From Siphonodentalium dalli (lineage: Eukaryota > Mollusca > Scaphopoda > Gadilida > Siphonodentaliidae): 64,000 nucleotides of DNA. Position 1 is the first letter of the stretch, and each line of letters opens with the position of its first letter. The stretch is from NCBI GenBank assembly GCA_032622095.1, contig CP136061.1, positions 123,022,754-123,086,753 on the forward strand. The letters are read 5' to 3'. The position numbers were made by a program, and so were the translations under genes. Shown piece by piece: positions 10,215 to 21,004 of the stretch. The notes under the pieces were generated by a model. That model did not search any database, was not told the origin of the DNA, and saw nothing but the letters and a program-made list of their open reading frames with translations.

Positions 10215-10420
10215 ATCTTATTATTCCCCCATAATGAAGTTATGGAGAATATACTGGAATCAACTTGGTGTCCATCCATCTGTCAAGCTTGTATTTCTTC
10301 ATTATTTTTTTTTAACGTTGCACAAATATTTGGTACCATGGGAACATGTGCACCTGCGATTATGAGGTCCGTCTGACCTTTTACCGGTAGTGGAGTTATT
10401 CCCCTTTTTTCAACCCTGTA
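10215..10420 (+). mobile_element. family F hairpin-headed element, fragment
   Basis: Resembles the head of the complete copy at 29111 (GGAGAATATACTGGAATCAACTT; ACCATGGGAACATGTGCACC; TGCGATTATGAGGTCCGTCTG). Confidence 0.55.
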
Positions 10421-10679
10421 ATTTTGTCTGAGCTGTCACTTTTTCTGTATGACTGTGTATTTCCATGGATTTTAATTTTCACTGTATATGATCGTGGAGC
10501 TTTTATTTTTGTCATGACATTTTCAACGAAGGTTTGCACATTGACATGGAAAAATTTACTGGATAGTACAGAAAGCGACAACTGATAGGCCAATAAATGA
10601 AAAGGTTATGTAGCTTATATTAATTAAGCCACTCACAGTATAACTGATATTTTGAATAGTGTAGGAGACTCAACTTTTC

Positions 10680-11720
10680 CTTTTTTGCTCAACTTACTTT
10701 GTAAGTTTGAGTTATTGCCATGGGTTGGCGTCCGTCATCCGTGTATGCATCTGTCCGTCAACAATTTCCTTTGGCGCGGGCTACAGGTCGTATCTTTGGT
10801 ATGAAATTTGTCATGAATGTTGACATTGACATGTAGATGGGAACGAGTCATTTTGGGGTCATTCGACCAAAAAACATGGCCGCTGGTGGCCATCTTGGAT
10901 TTCAAAATTAAATCCATTGGCGCGGGCTACAGGCCGTACTGTTTGTGTGATCATCATAAAATTTGTCATGAATGTTGACTTTACATGTAGATGGGAACGA
11001 GTCATTTTAAGATCATTCGGCCAAGAAACATGGCCGCTGGTGGCCATCTTGGATTTTACTCTTTGCATCACTAAATACTTTGACACACCCTACATACCAC
11101 ATCCCTGATCTGATCATCACCAAACTTCATATGGATCATCAGGGTGACCTCTTCATGGGAACGAGTCATTTTGGGGTCATTCGGCAAAAAAATATGGCCA
11201 TTTTGGATTTTACTCTTTGTATGACTAAATATTTCTACAAAATCCATTAGCATGGGTTATAGACCGATCTGTTTATTTGATCTTCATGAAATTTGTAACG
11301 GATGTTGACATTGACATGTAGATGGGAACGAGTCATTTTGGGGTCATTCGGCCAAAAACATGGCCGCCGGTGGCCATTTTAGAATTTACTCTTTGCATCA
11401 CTAAATCCTTTGGCTGGTCCGATCATTATGAAACTCAATGTCACGAATGTTGATATTGGCATGTAGATGGGAATGAGTCATTTTGGGGGTCATTCAGCCA
11501 AAAAACATGGCCGCTGGTGGCCATCTTGGATTTCAAAATTGAATCCGTTGACGCGGGCTACAGGCCGTACTGTTTGTCTGATCTTCATAAAAATTATCAT
11601 GGATGTTGACATTGAGATGAATATGGGAACGAGTCATTTTAGGGTCATTCGGCAAAAAATCATGGCCACCAGAGGCCATCTTGCATTTTACTCTTAGGAT
11701 CACTAAATCCTTTGACAATT
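10680..11720 (+). mobile_element. family G hairpin-headed element with degenerate 155-bp units
   Basis: The head reads TTTTTTGCTCAACTTACTTTG, with the complement GTTTGAG after a short loop, then tandem units beginning near 10774, 10920, 11242 and 11544. Each unit contains GATGGGAA(C/T)GAGTCATTTT and most also CATGGCCGC. It is a longer array than the copy at 658. Open frames here (for example 11467-11697 + strand) track the repeat and are not genes. Confidence 0.6.
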
Positions 11721-11783
11721 CCTCCATTTACTGTCAACCATTCATTTATTCCCTACCTAAGTTGAGCTTCATTGACACTTTCA

Positions 11784-13855
11784 TTTTTATGTGTACCCAT
11801 ACCATGTATGGTACACATAATGCCGACGTCCGGATCAACCATCCGCCGTTCGTCCGTCCGTCTGTCTGTCCGTCCGTCCGTCCGTAGACACTTGCTATCC
11901 GATTCATTTACTTGAATATTTTTTATCGGATCTTGTTAAAATTTTATGTGCATGTTTATGATGACACCCTCCTCACCTGTATAGTTTTTGGTATCGATCG
12001 GTTGATCGGTTTAGAAATTATTAACACTTTGCATCCGCACATAGGCATGAGCTATCCGATGCTGTAACCAAAGTATTTTTTGTCCGATTGTTTTCATATT
12101 TGATATGTAGGTTTATAATGAAACACCCCTCACCTGTATAGTTTTTGGTATCGATTGGTTGATCGGTTTAGAAAATAATTAACCCTGCACACAAATGCTA
12201 TCTGATGCATCTAAGTCAAACTGTTTTCTTCTGATATGCCTCATATTTCTTACCTAGGTTTTTCTTAGCACGTTCTTTATCTGTATGGTTTTTGGTATCG
12301 TTTAATTAACCCTTTTCAAACTTATGTTTACTTAGAACTCACGCAAGCTGCTATGACTCGAAACATTTTTCATCTGATCTACACCAAATTTGGTACATGT
12401 GGTCCTCATCCCGAAATACAGATCAAGTTCAAATTTGGGTTTGATCCGATATATTTTAACAGAGTTACGGCCCTTTATAATTCAAGTAATTTACTACCTA
12501 TATGCCCTGTGGGAGTTTAAGACAAATGACTTTACACAGTAATCTGCTTTATTGGAATCGGAGAATGACACTGGATACTAACTGCTAAACCACTGACTGC
12601 TCTGGGTGTTACCCTCCCCCTGTTGAAACATGTTCATGGCATTAATACAAATAGTCCATTGTCCATTTGTATGATGTTCTAGAGCATGGCTGTTTAGAGA
12701 ATTGTTGTTTACAGAGACACTGTTGTCTTATCTTGAGAAAAAAATTAATCCACACATTATTTCCATCATATGATGTCATTGAAAATGATTAACCCTCTCC
12801 ACACATTATATGTTCATTCTCCTATTCTATGTCCAGGTTGATCGTGATCCACTTTTCACTTGCATGTATTTCATGATTAAAATTAACCTATTCCATAGAC
12901 ACATGATATCTGATAGGCAGATTTTAAATTATCTCTTTCGCCTTGGGCCAGGTTCACTAAGAATTTCTATAAGCCACCAATTGAATATTCATCATTTGAG
13001 GAAATATCTTATTTTGAAATTCCCTCTATTGCATTTAAATTGGGCTGCAGGATAATAATAATGGTTTTGGTATTCTTGAAGCTGACTTATTGGTCAAATA
13101 TTTTTCACCCAATCACTTTTATAATCTCATTCAGGTTGATCGTGACACATTCTTCACGTGTATAGATTTTGGTATTGATTGAATGGTTTTGAGAATATTA
13201 ACCCAACATTTAATAATATTTCTGCTGTTACAGACATTGTATCTTTCCAATGATCAGCTTAATTAGAATAAAATTAACCATAGGTATACTGTACGCGATC
13301 CAATGTTATTACTATAATATTTTCAATTTGACCCTTCTCATATCTCTCCTTTAGTTATCTGATAATTCTGTATTAAAATATTTTATATCCAACCATTATC
13401 AATCATATTTAATATAGATGTTCAGGTGTTTGTTGGTCTCTAATCTCAATCATCCCATAACTTTTACTATGCAGCTAACACAACAACATAATCTGTTATG
13501 ACTAAGGTTCCATTGTAAGAAGTAAATAAATAGAGTTATTATAATGTTAATATTGTAACTATTATATCTTTAACAGCTTTGGTGCATCTGTCTGACTGTG
13601 GTTGGGCATAATTATCTTTATCAATCTATCACACATACATGTATCTCTGTTGGAGTGACCTAATAGGTTGAAATCGAATGTCATATCCATGTTCCTATTG
13701 TGTTTAAATGAGCAAGTTGCTCAATAAGTCTGATTCCACTATGAAACTAATAAATAATAGTACGCTGTGAATTGTTGATATTCTTGCACTCATAAAAAGA
13801 TCGCTATCGGCAAGGTATGGGTTAAACATCTGCCGATCGTGATCGGCCTCTCGTT
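11784..13855 (+). mobile_element. family E Helentron-like non-autonomous element, 2.07 kb
   Basis: Head: TTTTTATGTGTACCCATACC followed by its complement (hairpin). Next come a CGTCCGTCTGTC microsatellite (11848-11885) and tandem GTATAGTTTTTGGTATCGAT units. The end is the hairpin GCCGATC-GT-GATCGGC followed by CTCTCGTT. There are no terminal inverted repeats and no clear target duplication. A terminal hairpin close to a CT-rich end, T-tract insertion and microsatellite are known features of Helentron-derived elements. No Rep/helicase is present. Confidence 0.6.
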
Positions 13856-14125
13856 GGATATGTCTGATGGTTTTTTTCCAACAATCATTTCTCAGTTAAT
13901 TGGCACAATTGGTCAGTTTGGATAGTTTGTCTCCTGTGCAACTACTGATAAGTTAAGGCTATATGCGTGTTCAGATAAATATGGACATCAAATATTTGCA
14001 GAGATATACTGGCCCCAAGGCACTCATTTCTGAGAACCTCGTATGAACATTGGCTGGCCATGGTAGGACTGAATCAAATCCGTACTCATGCAGTACCAAT
14101 GTATAGCAGTAAAGCGGTGAACATA
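13856..14125. other. no gene recognised
   Basis: Short stretch of unique-looking sequence between an E element and a family A MITE. Confidence 0.35.
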
Positions 14126-14264
14126 CAGTAATGCCCTAATTAATCGACTGCTTAACCACAGCAGAATTATGGGTAACTTTTCAGGATTTAGTCGGAAATA
14201 TGGCTTGTTGCCATTCATCGGAAAGCTCTCATGGTTAAGCAGTTGATTAATCAGGGCATTACTG
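14126..14264. mobile_element. family A MITE (Tc1/mariner-type), internally deleted
   Basis: TA flanks, left arm complete from CAGTAATGCCCTAATTAATC, right arm shortened to its outer 40 bases ending GGGCATTACTG. Confidence 0.75.
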
Positions 14265-14735
14265 TACTCACAGTTTACATTTGATTTCACACATTGGTTG
14301 AAGCCATCATTTCTGTCAGTGCATATGGTTATTACTGTTTTATCTCATTTTCCATCTAAGTTGTGTCAAAAGATCAATTTTCAAAGCCACAACTCATCCC
14401 TATAAAATCTTAGCTTGTTAAGTTTGTCATAAAACTTCAATAATCTGCATTTCATTCTAGTTTTTCCCTCGCCAATAAATCTTGGTTTCAAATTAAATTA
14501 TAACGAAAGTGATTGCGTTTGGAATATAGCATGTCATCTTGACGATTTTGTATATTGGATCGGGAATGATTGATTGAGCAATATAATGTGCAATAAATTA
14601 CTTCAGATATAAAAAATTTCCAAATCAATTTGTTGCAAGCTTTCCAATTTCTATATTCTTCAGACTTATGACCTCTATCATGATGTTCAGCCTCAGGCAG
14701 AGTTTCAGTCAGACAATAAAAGTTGGTGGGCGTAC

Positions 14736-15133
14736 TTAAGGGGCTTCCACGCCTGAGCTATGTCAGGAGGTGGAAAGTTTAGATGGACCTACACAAAAAA
14801 CTACTTAGTTGTTAAGCTAGTACAATGCATGAAGGAATCTATACTATCTCGAGACCACATCAAGCATATTATATAACAATAAAAATGTCAAAAAAGATGA
14901 CTTTAAATCATAGTTTTAGAACGGAAATTTTGGGAACAGCGTTCTCAGCAAATATACAAACTGAGTGAAAATGAATAACTGCCATAAAAAGTACAATGAT
15001 CTGATCTAGTAAAAGGGTGGAATGGCAATTTAATTGAGTTCAATACTGCTTCGGGAATCTCAACATTATGTTAGGCTAGGTCCATCTAAACTTTCCACCT
15101 CCTGGCATGACTCAAGTGTGGACACCCCTTTAA
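14736..15133. mobile_element. inverted-repeat element, possibly TTAA-type
   Basis: Arms of about 57 bp (14740-14796 and 15075-15129) are inverted: GGAGGTGGAAAGTTTAGATG at the left and its complement at the right. TTAA occurs at both edges (14736 and 15130), suggesting a piggyBac-type duplication, though one extra T on the right makes this uncertain. No coding content. Confidence 0.6.
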
Positions 15134-17058
15134 GGATTCAACACCCAATTTTAACCCTATCTATACTAAATACACTTTGATGTTATTCCATGATAGTCTT
15201 TTCTTACCTAATACTATTGGTGGTCAAACATTTTCAGTTCTGCAGCATTAATGCATCCATTGAAGCATTTATTCATGCAATTTCATGGTGTGTACATATA
15301 TAAACTATCTATTTCTATTCATCATGCATATACCATATGAATCAACATTGGCATATTCAGATACTTGTTGATCCCCATTTTAACAATGAAAATACATCTA
15401 CAAGAATCCTCTGGCACATTAATCATTCAATCAGTTAGGTGTTTTTGTCAAATTGGCTATATCTTTGAAAAGTTTTGAGAATTGGCATGGAATTATAATA
15501 GATATATATCATGTTGATGGGCCTTTTGAGCACATAATCAATGTTGAATCACCATGCTTGAGTCTGAATTTGAAATTTTATTGCATATTTTAAATTCAAA
15601 ATTAGGATATATACTATATCAATTCTTAAGATTCAACCAGTGAATTTGGATATTATCTATAATTGTTGAATAAAAATAACATTGCAAACAAGTATGACAT
15701 GATTGTGTTGTCAACATTATATACACCTTTTTCTTTCTGACCAATACAGGCAGAATGGTTTTGGTAACGGACGTACCTTCCAAAAAAGTAACGGACATAC
15801 CAATTTTCAGTACATTATATCTCCAGGAAAATAAGAATATAGTTATCTCATAGAATTAAATTGTGATGTCAGTTCCAGAAACATGCTTTATAAAACAAGC
15901 ATTTCATTCCATGGCCATAAATGGTTATTATGTACAATGAATATCATACAAAATTTTGGTAGCGGACATACCATCCAATTCCATGTGATTGAAAATATTT
16001 TTTTCTCGGAAATATGACCTCCTCTAGCTACAACGCCAATTTTACTATGCTTATGTTTTGCTTCCACTTCTATTTGAAGCTAAATCATCAGTGAAGATCA
16101 ATTTTCATGTAAATTGTGGATTATTCTGTATAGATACACATATATTTAAAAAAATATGACTAATGGTTATCATTGACTTCCGACCTGGAATTAGGTTATT
16201 TATTATAATTATTGGCGCATAAACAACCATTCTATGAACGCGGATATATATACCGAAACATGATGCATGACTATCGTTCTGTGTATACTTACTGTCCTCT
16301 GGTTTGTTGGTATTAGGTGAGCGGCAGAGACCCCAAAAATTTCGATTTAATCTACCCACCGTACTTAAAGCTAAATTTGGTATTTTTGGAAAGGTGAGGA
16401 TGTAGGCTACTTGATATGACCTACTATCGGATCTGAAAGTGGTGCAGTTTCCATGAAAACGGCCTGAAAAAGTATAGTCGCATTTCAGCGGTTTTGTCAA
16501 TAAATTCCATGGATGGAACAATGAAAAGCTGCAATTTTAAACATTCTTTTTTATTTTAAGTCAATTCTGGTTTACTGGTTTCAGGAAGATCTCTGTGGAC
16601 TCTTTCTATGTTCCTATTGGAGATATTAGTCCGTATAGCCGTTGGAGCGCCGTTTTGGGGTAATTTTACGGGTTTTTTGTGAGAAAATGGTGAATTTTGG
16701 AATCACGGTGCTGGTTGAGGACCATAATATACAAACTGGACGGTGATATGTCATTTTGAAGATATTGATATGGCCTACCTGACTAGATGGCTTGTATGGT
16801 CGAGCACTGATTTTGGTTGCCATGGAAACGATTACAATAATTAGGAATTAATGTATGTATAAATTCTTGTAATTTCATGAAGAGTATATCGGTACAAACC
16901 GACAATCTGCTGCAACAATAGTATTGAACATTTATAACATACCATAGAATGTTAAAGACTTCTTCTTCTTTGGAAATAGAGGTTTATCCTGATTTCAAAG
17001 ACTAATGTTATCATTTTTTATTGTTATTTTGAATAAAAGCTCCATTTTCTGTATAAAA
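15134..17058. other. no gene recognised
   Basis: One isolated piggyBac-type terminus (TTAACCCTATCTATACTAAA, 15151-15170) is present. Minus-strand open frames at 16105-16521 and 16626-16823 lie downstream of the antisense gene relic. They lack recognisable motifs, so I do not call them. Confidence 0.35.
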
Positions 17059-17206
17059 TTAGTGAAAATTCATGAAAATTCGTAAAAAATCATGAAACTG
17101 AATTCTTTTGCAAACTTTAGCAAGATGATCAATATATGTTAAAGTTGTATTATTGGCCATTAATGCTATTTGCACCCGGAAGGAGTTTGCTGATTTTGTA
17201 TCGCGG

Positions 17207-17662
17207 TCAAAATCCCGTAACCACGTTCCATATGTCAAAAACATCAATTACAGTGTCCGATATATTTAAGCACTTGATTAAGTGTCCTAAATAGTTTTTT
17301 GCCAAGTCTGAAAAAGTTCTGTAATTATTGCCGTTGATTGCCTGAATAACAGCCATACCATCTCGGATATAAACTGACAGAGATGCAGCATGCGGATGTA
17401 GTTTATCGGTGTGCAGATTATCTTCCTCAAGTTTGTGCAGTAGATCTGACTTCTTGCACTTACGCATAGAACCATCATCGTGGAACAACGATGCTGGGAC
17501 AGCACCGATGGGATAACTCAATACGGTTTCCAGACTCATATTCCTTGAAGATGTCAATGCTAGGGCACGCCGGAAAATCAGTTCTGATGCCATCTGCGTA
17601 CTCTTTAAATCTCCACCAACATTGATTTTAGTTGCCTTTTTCATAGATTCGAATGTCTGGAG
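17207..17662 (-). pseudogene. exon 2 of the antisense gene relic, third part
   Basis: Frame-shifted continuation: TFESMKKATK, then a LIFRRALALTSSRNMSLETV segment, then YPIGAVPASLFHDDGSMRKC, YIRDGMAVIQAINGNNYRTF and DLAKNYLGHL. These are the C-terminal hallmarks of the family (x-L-F-H-x-D-G-S-M-R and D-G-M-A-x-x-Q). The frame closes at 17207. A neighbouring frame (17059-17247) contains DRDTKS, so another frame change near 17220 is likely. Confidence 0.6.
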
Positions 17663-18194
17663 TTTTGTTTTTGTAATTGGTTTATAGAAACTATCTTTTC
17701 TGTTTCATCTGCAGAAAGTGCCTTTTTAATAAAGTCGTTCATTTTGTCCCGGCCTTTATTGACAGAATTCAGCAAACAATCCTGGACTTCTTGTGTCGCA
17801 TGAAGACCAGACGATATGTTAATCAGGAGTTCCGGGTGATTTTCTGCATCAACATCAAACGGATTTGTCATATTATGCCTCACATGGTCGACAATCTTCA
17901 TGACATGGGATTCGTCTTGCTCCATCATGGACGGTTTCATCTGCTCGTGGACCTTTGTTCCATCATTATTATCGTTTATGCCACATCTATTCCGCATAGC
18001 GGCAGCATATGACCCCATTATATGACGAGTGAGCATCCATCGCAAGAGAGCGGGCTTCTTTCTTGTCAAACCGACGATACCGCTGTTACTTTTGGAATCC
18101 TGAATAACAGTTCTTTCTGTTGCCATATCAGTCCACGTGCTATTAAATGCACCAGGAATAGCCCTAACAACGAACTGACCATCCGCAAAGGCTG
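17641..18194 (-). pseudogene. exon 2 of the antisense gene relic, second part
   Basis: It continues directly after the hAT insertion with ADGQFVVRAIPGAFNSTWTD, GIVGLTRKKPALLRWMLTRH and a DPFDVD-like NPFDVDAENHPELLINISSG segment. The apparent ATG at 18252 lies inside the hAT element and is not a real start. The frame ends at a TGA near 17641. A single missing A in the run near 17666 explains this, because adding one base in the reading continues the family sequence into the next block. Confidence 0.65.
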
Positions 18195-19279
18195 TAGTGA
18201 TGTTCCGATAATGAAAAAGCTTATCGGACCGATTTCCGATAACTGGAGGCACAATCGGCCGATTTCCGATTCCGATTCCGATGTTTATATATATTGTGCG
18301 TTTGTTCCTATAATGGACTTATATACACCCAATGCACTCCATATCCCGCATAGTTTCAAAGTTAAATACATCAAAGAAATATATACACACTGTCGTGACA
18401 GTATTTCTGCCGACGTCGGTTGTGTGCTTCCTTTGATGTATACCGGTAGTTGTTTTGACAAAGAGATCAAATGTGCCGACTCAGAGTAACGTTATGACCA
18501 TGTGTGGAACACTTGCATGCAGAGTAAAAGTCTTGATTGAATACTTGTAAGTTGCAACAATGTATGGAATGGCGATGATTATTAACTAAATTTTGATTGA
18601 TGGATAATAATTGCTGTCATATTTGTCTGAGATTTCCCAAGTTTCCATTGGTCACACCTTTTATCTTTTAACAACTCGGAAGCTTTTATAGTTCCGCCTG
18701 CTCAATTTTTGTCTTGCAAGTTCAACGTGGAGCTAAGCGTATTTCATAGCATACGTTGTACAGACGAAAAAGCTAATTATGCCCCTACTAACGTTGATCG
18801 TTATTGAAGACAGTTCTGATAACAACTGTATTAATTCATTCAGTGTGTGCTTCAAGTTATTGACATAGCATGTGACACGTGCTCTAGAGGAAGCCTCACT
18901 GTAATCAGGTCAGCTTTTTAATTAAAGCTTTCTTTGAATCTATTTCGTGTCAACGCGATTGAACCAATAACTTCATATTACACGGGATGTCGGGCATGTG
19001 TATTGCCATTCTTATAATATATCATCATATCAGATGCTTTGATGATGCCAATGGCTTCTTTTTAGGCTGTTACAACTGCGTTTTACATTCAATACTACAG
19101 TTGTATTGCGTATGTTTATTAAAGCGTGCACATTGCGCTTAGATACTAGAACGTTTTTATTTATTTTGACAATCGGTAAAAGCCGATGTTCAACTTCGAG
19201 GTACGATTAATTTCCGATGGGCTATTATCGGCCGATGGCCGATTCCGATTCCGATTATCGGAACATGACTAAAAGGCTG
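18187..19279. mobile_element. non-autonomous hAT-type element, 1,077 bp, with 8-bp target duplication
   Basis: The element runs 18195-19271. Terminal repeats: TAGTGATGTTCCGATAAT at the left, and TAGTCATGTTCCGATAAT as the complement of the right end. The 8-bp direct repeat AAAGGCTG (18187-18194, 19272-19279) flanks it, the size expected for hAT. Subterminal GATTCCGATTCCGAT repeats sit inside both ends. Removing the element and one AAAGGCTG restores a continuous reading frame in the host gene relic (TAF|ADGQF). No transposase is encoded. Confidence 0.88.
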
Positions 19280-20276
19280 TATGAACTTCATCCGGCAATT
19301 CAAGCATTTCAAGCAAGTATACTGGAACCCAACGAGAATAATTAATTCTGTTGGCTGCAAAGAAGTATGGGAGCATACTAGCTTGTGTCGCCACATGCAT
19401 CCTCCAGTCAGCTGTCCGCTCTGCTCGTATGTTGTTCAGAAGAATTTGCACTGCATCAAGAAACATGTTCCAGTAAGAGAACGTTTGCGATTTCTCAGAA
19501 GCATATTTGTTGAATTCAACAAATAGGGGTGCTATGTTATTTGTTATGAGTATTTCGAGGTCATGCAAGACGTTTTCACTGTCTCCCTTGTCTAACTGAA
19601 GTGTTAAACTTTCCCAAAGCGCTACTGGAATATGTTCAATCTGGTCGGAATTAAGCCAATCAATGAAAGACTGAACATACAATCGCATCATGGCTTCATA
19701 TACCAAAGTGAGGCCACGGACGGCTCGGTGAAATTGTTTTCCTGCCAACATCTGATCAGTGGTTGCTCCTGCATATACATCTGAGTCCACTAGGATGTCA
19801 CGTAGTCCGCCATCGCCCCACAGCTTTCCAGTTGATGCAATGCAGATGGATAACTCATGGAATCCACCCAAGCGAACTGTGTGATCTTTGAATTGTTCTG
19901 GCATCAACCACTTTACCTGCTGCGCAATCGCGTATAATTGCTGGTCCATTGTTTGCACAGAGTACTTCTGACCGAGAGCGACAGCGGTTTCCTTACATTG
20001 CAGCATTGATGTGTATACCGTTGTCATATCAGCAGGCTTAGCATCGATAACAGGGCCATATGCCACAGCTGTGAAATTGTCCGATGATATTGAATGTTGA
20101 CAATTGAACCCAGTCCAAAACAGAATAGTTTGATCATGTTGTTCTCCATGTCTGAGGTGTCTGGGAGAACATTCTGATACAACAATCGGAGCATCACCCA
20201 TGTAACATCTCTGGCATTGAGTCCATATGCTGTCTCTTCTTTCAGGCTTTCAATCTTCACAAGTGCATCTTTGTAC
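19272..20276 (-). pseudogene. exon 2 of the antisense gene relic, first part (frameshifted)
   Basis: From the acceptor, YKDALVKIESLKEETAYGLN reads in one frame to about 20150. The family sequence then continues in another frame: FWTGFNCQHSISSDNF, PVIDAKPADMTTVYTSML, DQQLYAIAQQVKWL, RLGGFHELSICIASTGKLWG, DSDVYAGATTDQMLAGKQF. The last residues before the hAT insertion are DEVHTAF. The frame change lies in 20130-20200. The block is rich in conserved family motifs, so the copy has not decayed far. Confidence 0.7.
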
Positions 20277-21004
20277 CTGTAAGTAAGTTGAACATTCAAA
20301 TAACAGAAATATTGAGTATATCTCAAATAAATATCAGATAAGTATGTGGAAATATTTATTTTGATATTACATCTTGCAACAATTAGTTTTTGAGACAAAC
20401 AAAGCGACCGATTGAATCACACATGACAATTCATATTTCAAGTTATATCCACTCCAATAAAGTGGTGTTAGTCAAGAGTGTGCTACTTATAATTGACATC
20501 ACATATGGGCCCCCGGTGGTCCAGTCGGAAGAGTGTCATGTGCATTACGCCGTCACAGGCCGTCCAGCGCTGACGAAGCTGGTACGAACCCCGTCATAGG
20601 GAGGGTGATCTGAATCGTGTATCTGGGCAAGTTTGTCAGTTGCTTTTCGGTGGTCGGTGGTTTCTACACGCAGTGGGGCGATTTCTCGGTGAAATTAATC
20701 ATCTGCGTGGTCTTTCCCCCACCTGTAAAATTGAAGGTCGTGTGCGGCCTAGCGGCTAGAACGACGATAAACCCTAACAAACCAAACCAAACATCACATA
20801 TGGTTCGAGAAACACAAGGGGCATGCAAAAGATGATTGCGCACTGGTTGAAACATGATATGTACAACAATTTCGTTCGAAACCAATTCGCTCAGAAACTA
20901 AACTATTGTGCAAATTATAATAACACTATGGGAGTACATTCCAATGTACTCAAGACAATGGGGAACTAAATTTAATTTAATGTAATTATACATGTTTTAC
21001 CCAC
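20277..21004 (-). other. intron of the antisense gene relic
   Basis: Minus-strand donor GTGGGTAAA at 21004 and acceptor TTACTTACAG ending at 20277. Joining restores an arginine codon (AG|G) and continues into YKDALVKIESLKEE. The intron holds a SINE on the opposite strand (20509-20790). The presence of a real intron argues against a processed retrocopy. Confidence 0.65.
20509..20790 (+). mobile_element. tRNA-derived SINE with 13-bp target duplication
   Basis: The 282-bp insert is flanked by ACATCACATATGG at 20496-20508 and 20791-20803. Near its start it has an A-box-like TGGTCCAGTCGG (20517-20528), and about 50 bp on, a B-box-like GGTACGAACCCC (20581-20592). Both have the spacing of a tRNA-type pol III promoter. 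A tRNA-unrelated body follows, with an A-rich AACAAACCAAACCAA tail. A duplication of 13 bp is typical of LINE-driven insertion. The partner LINE is not identified. Confidence 0.8.

Noticed and set aside
11467-11697. Open frames such as MGMSHFGGHSAKKHG and similar MGTSHFGVI proteins at several places
   Set aside because: They follow the 155-bp family G repeat in arbitrary frames, and the unit length is not a multiple of three, so they are repeat shadows.
16105-16823. Minus-strand frames downstream of the relic as further exons
   Set aside because: No family motifs and no supported splice sites; kept as non-coding.
18066-18489. Plus-strand frame of 155 residues (18022-18489) as a gene
   Set aside because: It runs across the junction between the host relic and the hAT element and is antisense to conserved coding sequence.
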